Source: Effrenium voratum (taxonomy: Eukaryota; Sar; Dinophyceae; Suessiales; Symbiodiniaceae). From it: DNA of 64,000 bases. The translations under genes and the position numbers were made by a program. The DNA lies in NCBI GenBank assembly GCA_963377175.1, contig CAUJNA010001424.1:756881-820880 (forward strand), written 5' to 3'. The notes under the pieces are model-generated. The model was given only the letters and a program-made list of their open reading frames with translations. It had not been told where the DNA came from and did no database searches. Shown here in pieces: positions 10,303 to 20,865 of this stretch. Each line of letters starts with the position of its first letter. Position 1 is the stretch's first letter.

Positions 10303-13122
10303 CCCGCAGCCCAGTTTACAATGTATACGGCCGGCGTCCCCCCCCCCCCCCGCCCTTCAAAAAAAACATGTTCTCAATAGCGTCCGCAATGAATTCCTTA
10401 TTCTCAAGGAGCGTCCTTATTGACCAGCAAAAATCCTTAATGACAAGCACACATCCTTAATTACAAGCAGGTGCTTGTAGATAAGGGTTTTGGAAAAGAA
10501 ACAGATCCTTAATGATAAGCAAAAATCCGGACTTTTGACAAGCAAAATCCTTAATGACAAGCAACAAATTCTTAATCTCCAGCAGGTGCTTGTAATTAAG
10601 GATTTTTGACCAGCAAAAACCCTTAATGACAAGCAAAAACCCTTAATTTGCTTGCAATTAAGGATTTTTGACCAGCAAAAATCCTTAATGACAAGCAAAA
10701 TCCTCAATGACGAGCAAAAATCCTTAATTACAAGCGGGTGCTTGTAATTAAGGATTTTTGACCAGCAAAATCCTGAATGACAAGCAACTTAATTACAAGC
10801 AGGTGCTTGTAATGACGCATTTTTGACCAGCAACATTCCCCACTGACACGCAAAAATCCTTAATTACAAGCACCTGCTTGTAATTAAGGACTTTTGACCA
10901 GCAAACCCCTTAATCACAAGCAACAAATCCTTAATTACAAGCAGGTGCTTGTAATTAAGGATTTTTGACCAGCAAAAACTCTAATGACAAGCAACCACCC
11001 TTAATTACACGCAGGTGCTTGTAATTAAGTATGTTTGACCAGCAAAAATCCTTAACGACAAGCAACAAATCCTTAATTACAAGCAGGTGCTTGTAATTAA
11101 GGATTGTTGACCAGCAAAAATCGTTAATGACAAGCAAACATCCTTAATTACAAGCAGGTGCTTGTAATTAAGGATTTTTGACCATCAAAATTCCTTAATG
11201 ACAAGCAAACATCCTTAATTACAAGCACCCGCTTGTAATTAAGGATTTTTGAAAAATTTTGACAAGAAACAGATCCTTAATGACACGCACAAATCCTTAA
11301 TTACAAGCAGGTGCTTGTAATTAAGGATTTTTGGCCTTTGTGTCCCCAACGTCTCAAGGAGCGTCCGCAATTACTTCCTTAGGCTCGGCCAGCCGGACCA
11401 ACTTCAATCTCTAGGCCATGGACGCTAGCCCTGCGCACGGGTAAAGCAGTTTGCGCGAGGAAAACACGAATCCGATAGGCAAGAAACCGTAGTTACAGGA
11501 ACAATCCAGATTTTCGAGGAACAATTCTGATTTGCAAGCAAAAATCCTTATTCGGAAGCAAAACTCCTTTTTCGCAGAAAAAATCTTTAATGACAAGCAC
11601 AATTCCTTAATGACAAGCAAAAATCCTTAATTACAAGCAGGTGATTGTAATTATGATTTTTTGGCTTTTGTGTCCCCCCACTTTTCAGACAAAAAACATG
11701 AAAATCCTGGTTTTGGACCGAAAACTGGGGGACAGAATTGAGGGTCTGTCCCCCAGTTTTCGGTCCAAAACCAGGATTTGCGGCTTTTGTTTTTGAAAAG
11801 CGGGGGACGCAAAAAAGCGAAAATCCTTAATTACAAGCACATGCTTAATTAAGGAATTTTGCTTGTAATTAAGGATTGTTGCTTGTCATTAAGGAATTTT
11901 GCTCGTCATTAAAGGTTTTTTCTGCGAAAAAGGAGTTTTGCTTGCGAATAAGGATTTTTGCTTGCAAATCAGAATTGTTCCTCGAAAATCTGGATTTTTC
12001 CTGTAACTACGGTTTCTTGCCTATCGGATTCGTGTTTCCTCGCGCAAACTGCTTTACCAGTGCGCAGGGCTAGCGTCCATGGCCTAGAGATTGAAATTGG
12101 TTCGGCTGGCTGACACTAAGGAAGTATTTGCGGACGCACCTTGGCGCAAAAACAAAAAACCCTTGTATTTTTGTTGCTTGTCATTAAGGATGTGTGCTGG
12201 TCAAAAATCCTTAATTACAAGCACCTGCTTGTAATTAAGGAGTTGTGCGTGTCATTAAGGATCTGTTTCTTGTCAAAATTTTTCAAAAATCCTTAATTAC
12301 AAGCGGGTGCTTGTAATTAAGGATGTTTGCTTGTCATTAAGGATTTTTGGTGGTCAAGAATCCTTAATTACAAGCATCTGCTTGTAATTAAGGATTTGTG
12401 CGTGTCATTAAGGATCTGTTTCTTGTCAACAATCCTTAATTACAAGCGGGTGCTTGTAATTAAGGATTTGTTGCTTGTCATTAAGGATTTTTGCTGGTCA
12501 AAAATCCTTAATTACAAGCACCAGCTTGTAATTAAGGATTGTTGCTTGTCATTAATGATTTTTGCTTGTCAACAATCCTTAATTACAAGCACCTGTTTGT
12601 AATTAAGGGTTTGTTGCTTGCCATTAAGGATTCTTGCTGGTCAAAAATCCTTAATTACAAGCACCTGCGTGTAATTAAGGGTTTGTTGCTTGTCATTAAG
12701 GATTTTTGCTTGTCAAACATCCTTCATTTCAATCACCTGCTTGTAATTAAGGATTTTTGCTTGTCATTAAGGATCTTTGCTGGTCAATAACCCTTAATTA
12801 CAAGCACCTGCTTGTAACTAAGGATTCTTGCTTGTCATTAAGCATTTGTGCTTGTCAAGAATCCTTAATTTCAATCAAGGATTTTCACGTGCTCATTAAG
12901 GACTTTTGCTGGTCAACAATCCTTAATTACAAGCACCCGCTTGTAACTAAGGATTTTTGCTTGTCATTAAGGATGTTTTTCTTGTCAAAAATCCTTAATT
13001 ACAAGCACCTGCTCGTAACTAAGGATTTTTGCGTGTCATTAAGGATTTGTTCTTGTCATGGGGGGGGGCGCCGGCCGTATACAAAAACTGTTTTTTTGTA
13101 AACAGCTGGGCGGACTGCGAAT
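10303..13122. repeat. 2.8-kb hierarchical palindrome made of smaller palindromes
   Basis: The outer ends mirror each other: GTATACGGCCGGCG plus a C-run at 10323-10350, and a G-run plus CGCCGGCCGTATAC at 13060-13082, with partly matching flanks (CCCAGTTTACA and TGTAAACAGCTGGG). Midpoint about 11.7 kb. Each arm consists of about 12 units of some 70 bases: a near-perfect palindrome (CCTTAATTACAAGCA-GG-TGCTTGTAATTAAGG type) joined by TTTTTGACCAGCAAAAATCC and TTAATGACAAGCAAAAATCC in the left arm and the reverse complements in the right arm. A core of about 220 bases (11400-11620) is mirrored at 11885-12105. The ORFs read from it (LVIKDFCWS repeats) are by-products. No transposase is seen. Confidence 0.9.
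11702..11779. repeat. Perfect central inverted repeat of the large palindrome
   Basis: Arms of 35 bases, 11702-11736 and 11745-11779, are exact reverse complements around an 8-base spacer. They contain TTTTGGACCGAAAACTGGGG and its complement. This is the symmetry centre of the 2.8-kb structure and differs in sequence from the surrounding units. Confidence 0.9.
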
Positions 13123-13149
13123 TTGTCAACATGAAAAGCACTTGTTTCT

Positions 13150-13610
13150 CCACTCCTCTCCTCTTGGTTTGAAGTTTGAAGTATATAGACGTTTGCGTGT
13201 GTCCTCCGTTTGCCACCTTTGTGAGTTTTCCCCTCCTCTCCTTTTGGTTTGTGCTTTGCGTTTTCCCTTCCCTCTCTGTATGCCCCTTCTCGTAAAGTAT
13301 ATGGACGTTTGTGTGTGTTCTCTGTTTGCCACCTTCGTGATTTCTCCCCTCCTCTCCTTTTGGCTTGTGCTTTGCGTTTTCCTTTATCTGCATGCCCCTT
13401 GTCGTGTCGTGGAGTATATGGACGTTTGTGTCTGCGTTCTCCGTTTGCCACCTTCGTGGTTTCTCTTCTTCTCTCCTTTTGGTTTGTGCTTTGTGTTTCT
13501 CTGTGTGCCCCCTGTCGTGTAATTAGCACATGGACGCTTGCGTGTGTGTGTCCTCAGTTTGCTACCTTCGCGATTTCTCCTTGGTTCCTCACGGTGTTTC
13601 TTTGAGGGAA
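13150..13610 (+). repeat. Tandem array, about 115-base period, four copies
   Basis: The motif GACGTTTGYGTGTG followed by CCGTTTGCCACCTT and TTTTGGTTTGTGCTTTGCG recurs near 13182, 13296, 13412 and 13527. T-rich on this strand. It forms the right shoulder of the giant palindrome. From here to 14330 no further structure is evident. Confidence 0.85.
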
Positions 13611-14330
13611 CCCTTCTCTCGTCAGGGAAACAAGTAGAACTTCATCAAGCGGGGTCCATCTTAAGACATGTGTCCCACCAGTGAGGTCCAATCCCAACCA
13701 ATCCAAATCACAGGTTACGTGAGGTTTGGCATGTATTTGCCCGGATGGGTTTCACATTTTTTGAGTTGGTTTCCTTTTGGGGGTTTCCCAATTTCTAACT
13801 TGGTTTGTGCTCTGTTTTCTCATGTAGACTAGACAGGCACAGCCAAGCTACACAGAACATTGTTTCTATCGTTGAGTGCATACTTGAAGGACGCTCGATG
13901 CCAACCCTTCGACCATGTTTGCCATTCATCGCCCATTCCTAGGGGTAGGACACACGTAGGGTTTCCACATACTGCATGCGCATAGATGACTTGCTTTTGG
14001 GGGGGGCTGAGAGCAACGTTGTCGTTTTCTATTTGCATTACACAAACAATGTGGTTTGCGATGTGCACGACACAGCTGGCGAGGGAGTTGCCGGAGTATT
14101 GCAGCATAGCTTCAATACTTGCCGACGCTGTTTTTTCGTGATTGTTGGAGCTCGCATTTTCCGATCAGCCCAAACAAACGCAGGGGCCACTTTGCATCCG
14201 GCTTGTCAAATCACATGTCTTAGCAACCCTTATTCTCAAGCACATGTCTTAAATACAAGCCAGAACCCCTATTTGTGCAATTCCCCACAGCCGACAACCT
14301 AAGAATCTGCTTCCGCTCCCCTTGTGCGAG

Positions 14331-14366
14331 GTGTACATCACCACTGGCTGGCAGCTTGGGCTTGAG
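14331..14366 (+). CDS. Possible micro-exon E11
   Basis: A 36-base segment between TGCGAG|GTG and CTTGAG|GCG encoding VYITTGWQLGLE. The length is a multiple of three and it has acceptor and GC-donor signatures. The GC-rich third positions support this frame, but the phase does not match E10 or E12, so a neighbouring exon is missing or this is not an exon. Confidence 0.4.
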
Positions 14367-14947
14367 GCGGAAAATCGGTTTCCCACTTGCTTGGTCGAAC
14401 CGTTGGTTTTCCAGTTTTGACAACCATACTTAGTCAAGGGCCCAAAAGGTTTAACCTTGTATTTCCAGGTACTTTGGACAGGTGAGTGGTGGGTTCCCGC
14501 GCTAAAATCGGATTTCCACCTTGTCGCCATAAGCATAAGGTGAGCTACGCACAGGAGTCAGCCATGCCAGGGATTCTTACGGGTTATTTTTTGAGACAGA
14601 GGTTCATATTTGTAAGAGAAGGGTGTGCATTTTTCAATTGTTACTTTGTTTATCTTTCTTTTTCACTGGCTGCAACTGGGGCGATCTTTGGAGCATGGCG
14701 TGCATATCCCAAACCCAAAACTGGTGGACCCTCAACCCTACTGTAAACCCAGAACCCTGCGTTCAATCGGACGCCAAAAGAAACCACGGGCCTGTATCCT
14801 TTTTCGGGAACCCCCTATTTATTGAAAAGAAAACCCCACGGAAAACCGACCGCCACTGCGGGGTCGCATTTCCTATTTCAAGACGCGCCCAACGGGTCGG
14901 TCCCTGACGCGAGGGTCCCAAACACGGGGCGTTTTTTTTCCGCCGAG

Positions 14948-15039
14948 GTCCGCCACCGGGGCCTGGGACGTGCGTCTGCTCAGCGGCTTCGCAGGGCTCT
15001 TGCTTGGGGACCTCGCGAATGGAGGCCGCGGGCTCGAAG
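14948..15039 (+). CDS. Exon E12 (frame ambiguous)
   Basis: Starts CCGAG|GTCC. The frame with the highest GC at third positions reads SATGAWDVRLLSGF followed by AGLLLGDLANGGRGLE, ending GAAG|GT (GT donor). That phase accepts E10 before it and E13 after it. The other two frames are also open, so the peptide is a best guess. The intron 15040-16805 holds no recognised gene; its end has the trinucleotide tract at 16262-16316. Confidence 0.5.
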
Positions 15040-16261
15040 GTGTCTCCAAGGGACATGGCACAAACGAACTTCTGCGGGGATACGGAGGGAGCGGGTCAAA
15101 CGGTTTTGGGGGGATATGGATTCCAACTTGGCGCCATTTCCCATATCAATAGTCAAGGTGCATTTAGGGGGAATCCTCCCGTATCCTTGGTTCTTCCTGT
15201 ATCCCTGCTAGTTGGTTTCCCTGAAACCAACGCCCCTCCCTTTCTTTCCAACGGGTGACATAAAAGGTCACATCTGCTACCTGTCCCACATCTGCTCCAT
15301 GTACTCTACGCCAACATTTATGACCCAGTTGGAGAAAGTCAATGTGATTCAACATGAGCATACACAGGTTGGTTGGATTTGGTTCACTCCCGACTCGCCA
15401 ACTGACCCATGACACCGGGGTTTTGCGGGGTGAAAGGCGATGCTCCTTTTAAAAAGGCTTTGCAATTGTGTGGTTACCACATTTCAGCCTACAAAGCCCC
15501 AAACCTGGTTACCGCCTGTTGGTCAATTGTTCAACGTCCAAGGAGGGAAAAGCGAATAGTCCTCCGTGCGGGGGAGTTGGCTGTGGGTCAATACCAATGG
15601 TACCATTTTGGGGTCTATTTTGGTGGGGCTTGGGCTGTTCACTGGGAGGGCGGGATTTTGACCCATGGCCAATTTGCAAGACCTCCGCACTTCACTTCTT
15701 TTCGAGAGACTCACCCCGACGCACCACCAACTTCGGCACTCTTGCCAATTTCCTCTCTGCCGCGCCCGCCCTTCGAGGCGGGTGCTGAACAGAAAGGGTC
15801 CCTTTTTGTTTCCCCCTTCTCGGTGATTCCAACATCACCTTCCGGGCCACGTTGAAATGAGTTCGCGTTTGTGATGTTTAAAGGTGACATATAAGGAACC
15901 CAGTCTTCCCACCTTTCTTCCTCTTCAACCGCAACAAGGCCACTTTCAAACACAGTTCCTGTTTTGGGTTTCCACCCTGGGGTTCCTTCTTTTCAAAAAC
16001 ATCACGTCTAAGTCCATAGGTCAGTTCGGTAAACAGTAGAAGTGTTCCGCTTTCAGTGTGGCTCGAGATACATGTAGTGGAAGTCCTCTTGTCCAAAAGG
16101 ATAACTATAGTGAAGAAAACTCTGTGAAAGCGCGGGGGGTTCGGCAGTTTGTGATACCGGAATGGCAAGAGGACCACCCTGGCCCTGAGTCCACTAGAGT
16201 TGCACGCCAAAGCATAGGTGTCTCTCAAAACAACAAAATCCCCCCAAAAAATAATAAAGAC

Positions 16262-16316
16262 ACATAATAATAATAGTAATAATAGCAATAATAATAATAA
16301 TAATAATAATAATAAG
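16262..16316 (+). repeat. (TAA)n-type trinucleotide tract
   Basis: Roughly 18 imperfect ATA/TAA units. The Asn-rich and Tyr-rich frames crossing it are artefacts. Confidence 0.9.
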
Positions 16317-16805
16317 GGTAATTGTCCTGTCTTTTGGTTCTCCAAAAAAAACCGCCAGAAAGGATTCCCCCACCCAACAAAGAAGAGCCACCAACATGGG
16401 TTCGTTCACATTCCATACTCTCCAAGGCACAGGAGCATACCTCTTGTCTATTTGCGAGGTTCCAAACAACAAACCCGCCACGGGCGTAAAACAAAGACGA
16501 GTCACAAAATAATTCTCCTCAGGTCAAGGCCAGTAGGTTTGTCTCAAAACAAAAAATCGCCCCTAAGAATGGGCATGTTCCTTTGGTTTCCCCGAAGAAA
16601 CCCACCCAGAAAAGAAAGCCCCAATGGCCCAAAAGAATCCCGACCCTAAAAAGGGTTCCCACGCCTAAGCCCCAAAAAAGGATTCGGATTCTTCCTTTGC
16701 TTTCCTTTGGTTTCCCCGAAAAAAAAAAAACACCCCAAAGAAGGGATTCTCCCACCCCATGTTCCTTTGGTTTCCTTTGGTTCCTGTGGATGCCTGGCCG
16801 GGAAG

Positions 16806-16880
16806 GCGTGGACGCCTCTGGCGCCTGCTGCTCCTGCGGCGGCGGGGTCTTCGGCCGCCCCTGCGATCAGCGCACCAACG
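16806..16880 (+). CDS. Exon E13: second Cys-rich motif (CCSCGGG)
   Basis: Encodes VDASGACCSCGGG then VFGRPCDQRTN. G-x-D-A-x-x-A-C-C-x-C-G-G-G is the closing half of the type of Cys module begun in E2-E3. It starts GGGAAG|GC, in phase with E12. The end is approximate (AACG|GC donor suits E14). No matching first half (W-x-D-S-x-G) was found nearby, so this copy may be truncated or an exon has been missed. The intron 16881-17759 contains an (AT)n tract and a GTGTCC fold-back element. Confidence 0.65.
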
Positions 16881-17003
16881 GCGCCTCGGACAAACATCGG
16901 GCGGGGGTGGCACGGGGGAACGGGGGTCACAAACCAAAAGGAACCCCGGGCTGCCCGCTATTTTGACATGGCTAGTTCTATAGATAGACATGTTTGTAGA
17001 CAA

Positions 17004-17027
17004 TATATATATATATATATATATACA
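17004..17027. repeat. (AT)n microsatellite
   Basis: About 24 bases of alternating AT in the E13-E14 intron. Similar tracts are at 22841-22862, 23612-23631, 28406-28428 and 42204-42252. Confidence 0.9.
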
Positions 17028-17317
17028 GAGTATACCCACCTAGCAATGAGATAGGATCTTGTGTGAGGTTCACGCGTTACCAGGGGCCTTGCTACCGCTA
17101 TGTGTTGGAGGATTCTCCTAAGGATGGATCCCCCTTTCGGGGGTGACTCCCATGTTGGCACCCCATACCATCCCCGGAAAAAAAAAGCCGGCAAGTGACA
17201 GGAAGTATTGGTGCTGGGTCGCCTCCAGAAGGCGATTCCTCAGTCCCAAGAGCGGAGAGCCACTTCTTGGGCCGTTTGATGTGGGCGGATGCCTTTCATC
17301 AGGGGTCCCAGTCATAT

Positions 17318-17404
17318 GTGTCCTTTTTGGTTGAGTTGGTCGAAAAATAGAGGGCCCTGGTTTACCAACTACCAGGGCCATCTATTTTTTCCCAAAAAGG
17401 ACAC
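17318..17404. mobile_element. Fold-back element, GTGTCC family, copy 1
   Basis: Termini GTGTCCTTTTTGG and CCAAAAAGGACAC are perfect inverted repeats. An inner inverted pair (ATAGAGGGCCCTGGT / ACCAGGGCCATCTAT) makes the whole 87 bases a near-continuous hairpin. A second copy is at 23964-24061 and a diverged one starts at 41942. Confidence 0.8.
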
Positions 17405-17759
17405 CTATGGTCCCAGCTTTCTTTGGGGGACCTGGAGAACCAACGGACTTGGCCGTTGCTCAGCTCACTCGACTTTCCGGGGGGGTTCTGGTGATGGCCC
17501 GTGGGCTGCGGTCACCTCCCCAACTTCCGGACTTTTAGAAGACGAAGAATCTTACTTTCTTAAGAAATCCGGGCAGGGGTGCCATATGTTTCCTTGAGCT
17601 ATTTACTTGCAAATGAATATTTTGAGCTTTATCAAAACTTCCCGAAGTTCAGTGAACCCCACACTGGTCGATTCCCCCACTTTGGTCCGCTCTGAAGCAA
17701 CCTCAAAACGGCGCCCTCAACAATCAACACGCCACATGGGATGAAGCCCCGACCCTGAG

Positions 17760-17817
17760 GTCAGCTTCCCTGGGTGAGCCGTTCAGACGTGCCCGGCAGC
17801 ACGCAGACCAGCCGCAG
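17760..17817 (+). CDS. Exon E14 (probable)
   Basis: Encodes QLPWVSRSDVPGSTQTSR with split ends. It starts CCTGAG|GT and ends CGCAG|GCC (GC donor). The outgoing phase joins E15 perfectly through an Arg codon, with CAGGC repeated at both intron ends. An overlapping open frame exists, so confidence is moderate. The intron 17818-19246 holds a (CTTG)n array and two dispersed repeats. Confidence 0.45.
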
Positions 17818-18133
17818 GCCAGGGGTCCTGTGAAGTGCTGGTACCTGCCGGCAGGGGGGTTTGATATTCCTCTCTTGGGGAGGTTTAGACATCCCCTTTT
17901 GGCCCTTTTAAGATGAGATGACGGTTGTCCTTTGGAAGGGGTGGTGTTTATGTGGGACATACAAGTGGAAGGTATCCTTGTCGTCAAAAACCTAGGGAAA
18001 AGAGGTCCGGTGGGTTCGAACAGAAGGATGGGTGAAGGGAATGGACTGGACTCACCCCGAATGTAGGAGAGCTTTCGACTGGCGGAAGCAAACCAACAAG
18101 AACCTGGAGGCAAGGATACCTGCCTTCCTGCGT

Positions 18134-18134
18134 C

Positions 18135-18230
<96 letters not shown>
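18134..18230 (+). repeat. (CTTG)n tetranucleotide array
   Basis: About 24 tandem copies of CTTG. The ASKQ and LLAC repeat frames through it are artefacts. Confidence 0.95.
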
Positions 18231-18231
<1 letters not shown>

Positions 18232-18302
18232 CCATGTTTTGCAACAATTCTAGTGGTTAATTCCTGTTCTTGTTCCACCAACGTTCTTTGCGAACACCAG
18301 CT

Positions 18303-18370
18303 GTTTTCCTTGGGTTTTGGATGGTTTCCTGAAACGAAGGATCTTTGGAAAGAATGGCGGAGGTACGCCT
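18303..18370 (+). repeat. Dispersed repeat, AGGATCCCTGGAAAGAATGG family, copy 1
   Basis: TTTTCCTTGGGTTTTGG ... GGAAAGAATGGCGGAGGTAC. A closer-to-consensus copy is at 45060-45172 upstream of the alpha-kinase start, and an inverted copy at 36103-36190. Confidence 0.7.
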
Positions 18371-18441
18371 AGAACAATGGCCTCTCACTTCCAGCTGTGC
18401 TCAGCTGGCATGGCAGTCTTGGCAGAAACCATCGCCTTGCC

Positions 18442-18549
18442 TTTGGTGCATTTTGCTTGGATGCTAGGACTTTAACTTTTTGCCAACTAATGGGGGTTTC
18501 CATTGAACCACTAAAGGTTAAGCTTTTAGCAGGGGAGCAGCAAGCAACC
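18442..18549 (+). repeat. Dispersed intronic repeat, TTTGGTGCATTTTGC family, copy 2
   Basis: The best-preserved copy: TTTGGTGCATTTTGCTTGG, AACTTTTTGCCAACTAATGG, GGTTTCCATTGAACCACTAA, CTTTTAGCAGGGGAGCAGC. Confidence 0.8.
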
Positions 18550-19246
18550 ATCGCCTGGCGTTTTTCAAAGGCAACCCAACAGGTCACCAGCTATGGCGGG
18601 CTCTGCCCCAATCGGGCCTGAACTGGCGGGGGGGGGGCCGCCGGTTGCCAAAAAACGGGGATATCACCGGGGCTTGTCAGACCTATAGGTCCAGTCCTTT
18701 GATCGGGATGCATTTCCATAGGGGCAATTCTCCTGGAGCAGCCTTGGTCTTCTTTTAGTTTACCCTTTAAGGCCAACTAAAGGACACACCAACAAAACAA
18801 GAGGAGTTCTAAGACATAGATCTCTTGTGAACATGGTTTCAAGGGAAACCACCAGGACGCCAACCAACAGCAGGGGCTGATAGTCCTGACCATGACCATC
18901 CAGAATCAAGCTCAAACCAAGCCTCAGCCCCCATTCACTCCCCCCAAACCCATATTTTGGAGGAATCGGTCCCTAATGAGAAACGCCCATCTCACTTGCC
19001 CAAAGCCGACTTTTGGTTTGCCCTCGGCAACCATTTTTTAGTCATGGTCCCCAAAGGTGATCACCTTTTCTTTCCAGGTCCCCAACCCCAGCCAAACAAA
19101 GAAAAACACCAGAAACATGGAGAGAAGCTCGCACAACTTCATCCAAATCAACCCACCTTCCAACCCCTTCAAGCCACCACAGCCGAAGCCACCACAGCCG
19201 CCGAAGCCGTCGCCCGAAGCCGTGCAGCTCCCCGTCGTCGCGCCAG

Positions 19247-19355
19247 GCTCGCCGGCGGCTTCGCCAGCGCCTCGCTGCTGGGGGCGCCCAACAGCGACGG
19301 CTTCGCCCTGAGCATCGTCTACGCAGACTGCGCGCCCCGGCGTGCGTCGAAGAGG
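19247..19355 (+). CDS. Exon E15
   Basis: Encodes LAGGFASASLLGAPNSDG then FALSIVYADCAPRRASKR. It starts CGCCAG|GCTC. It ends AGAGG|GCG (GC donor), giving ...SKR-ADAAASC with E16. A beta-rich extracellular-looking sequence with no recognised family. The preceding Pro-rich frame (KPPQPKPPQPP) is read in intron sequence. Confidence 0.7.
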
Positions 19356-20014
19356 GCGTCCTTCCGATTTTTCGCGATTTAGGGCTTCTGTTTCAATTGA
19401 AACACCCCAGCAATCCGAAGAGGGAGTCCTTCCTGTTTTGTGTTTATTTATTTTTCACATCAAGCAAACAGGTTGGCCCAAAAGCAGAGACAAAGTTCAA
19501 TTCGATTTGGGTGAATCAAACAAGTGAGGGCCGCCAAAAACGGAAATTGCTACCTAGCTTTGAGCCAGCGGAACAAATTTCCAATCGGCCCGCGTGTGTG
19601 ACAAGTGGTCTGAGATTCGATGGGCCCGCGAAGATTCCTTTCATAGGGAACCCACATATGTCATATGTCGAGTTGGTGAAATTTGAATTTGACTCACTCT
19701 GATGAACAAACAGTGGTAGTGTAGAGGGCCTGCAGTAAGTTGAGCTTATCCTCACTTCTACATGTCTCACAATGCGGGGCACACTTGAGGGGCGTTTAGG
19801 AGTTCACAAATTGCAACTCATCGTCTACATACCTGTCGTCCCCTATTTGTTATTTTGTCTAGAATGGGAAAGCGCATCTAGTTATTGAAATTATTGACGG
19901 TTGAAAGGAATGGTTGGAATCAACCTCTATTATACTGCAGTAGGCAACCAGCTTAAACATCTGAATTGGTCTCCTAAAAGTGGAAGGCATGTTTTCTTGT
20001 TTGAAGGCACACAG

Positions 20015-20052
20015 CTCGCGCGCTCGCGCTCGCGCGCGCGCGCGCGCGCGCC
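20015..20052. repeat. (CG)n tract
   Basis: Alternating CG with CTCG interruptions, ending 15 bases before exon E16. Confidence 0.85.
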
Positions 20053-20067
20053 CTCGAGTGAACGAAG

Positions 20068-20163
20068 GCGGACGCGGCGGCCTCCTGCGTGCTGGACGCC
20101 ATTGTGGTGCCGTACAGCGTGAAGGACAAAGTCACCACGCCCTTGAAGCTGGTCTGGACGCAG
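20068..20163 (+). CDS. Exon E16
   Basis: Encodes ADAAASCVLDAIVVPYSV then KDKVTTPLKLVWTQ. It starts CGAAG|GCG and ends ACGCAG|GCC (GC donor); a longer ending (about 20184) through AGHMDGDCG is also possible. The pattern C-x-L-D-x-x-V-x-x-Y/F-x-x-x-D resembles E44 (CALDLDVYVTDFTND), hinting at a repeated unrecognised domain. The intron 20164-20865 shows nothing distinct. Confidence 0.75.
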
Positions 20164-20865
20164 GCCGGTCACATGGACGGGGACTGCGGAGCTTTTGACA
20201 GGGGAATTGTTGGGCGGTTTTGAACATGTCCAACAAGGTTTCCCCTCTAAGGTGGTTTGAAACATCACAAATGTAAGGGTCAAATCTGAAGGGAGTGCCC
20301 TCCTCGGGTGATGTTTGGGGGGACTTGTAGGGAAAACTGTAGGAACTGTGCAGGTTTCGGTGTGAGTTTCCTGATTTGGTTGACTATGAAAGGGGAAATT
20401 GATTGAAATTTGAGAGCTTCATTTCTGAGACTTGAGTTGCTTTGGGCTGTTTGATCCTTCAGTGTTAGCGTCCTTCATGTGAGCTTGAAATGGGCCACCC
20501 AGGTTGAAACCAGGGTCAGAGTGGGTGCGAGCTTCTTTTCTGAGGGTTGTGGTTTTGGAGTTGGGAACTGGCGCTGGAAACCTGACTCATACTTGACCAC
20601 AGCATCAGCTTTTTTACTCTCGCAAAATAAAAAGATGATGCATCGATCCATAAACTACGGGCAGTTGTCCATGAGACTGGTGGACACCCTTGCTCACATG
20701 GACAGACAAGCGAGAAAGGTCGTCGAATTATCATAGTCACCCAGAGTCGACAAATGCACAAGAACTGCAAGAACATGCAAATATGAGTACTTTTAGATGT
20801 TCATTCACACTCAGCGGTGGTTACACAGCTCACAACTGGGCGGCCAAATTCTGCTTCGCCGGCAG

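Noticed and set aside
10417..13101. Frames reading LVIKDFCWSKILNYKH repeats, and a CRISPR-like look of repeats with spacers
   Set aside because: The frames come from the palindromic DNA units and occur on both strands in the two arms. The 'spacers' are themselves repeated and there are no cas-like genes; the DNA is eukaryotic.
17984..18281. ASKQ / LLAC repeat proteins
   Set aside because: Translations of the (CTTG)n array.
19057..19311. Proline-rich frame (KPPQPKPPQPPKPSPEA)
   Set aside because: It ends out of frame with exon E15, and the stretch is better explained as a pyrimidine-rich intron end.
20620..20740. Possible exon reading HRSINYGQLSMRLVDTLAHM
   Set aside because: No AG|G acceptor in phase, and E16 joins E17 directly.
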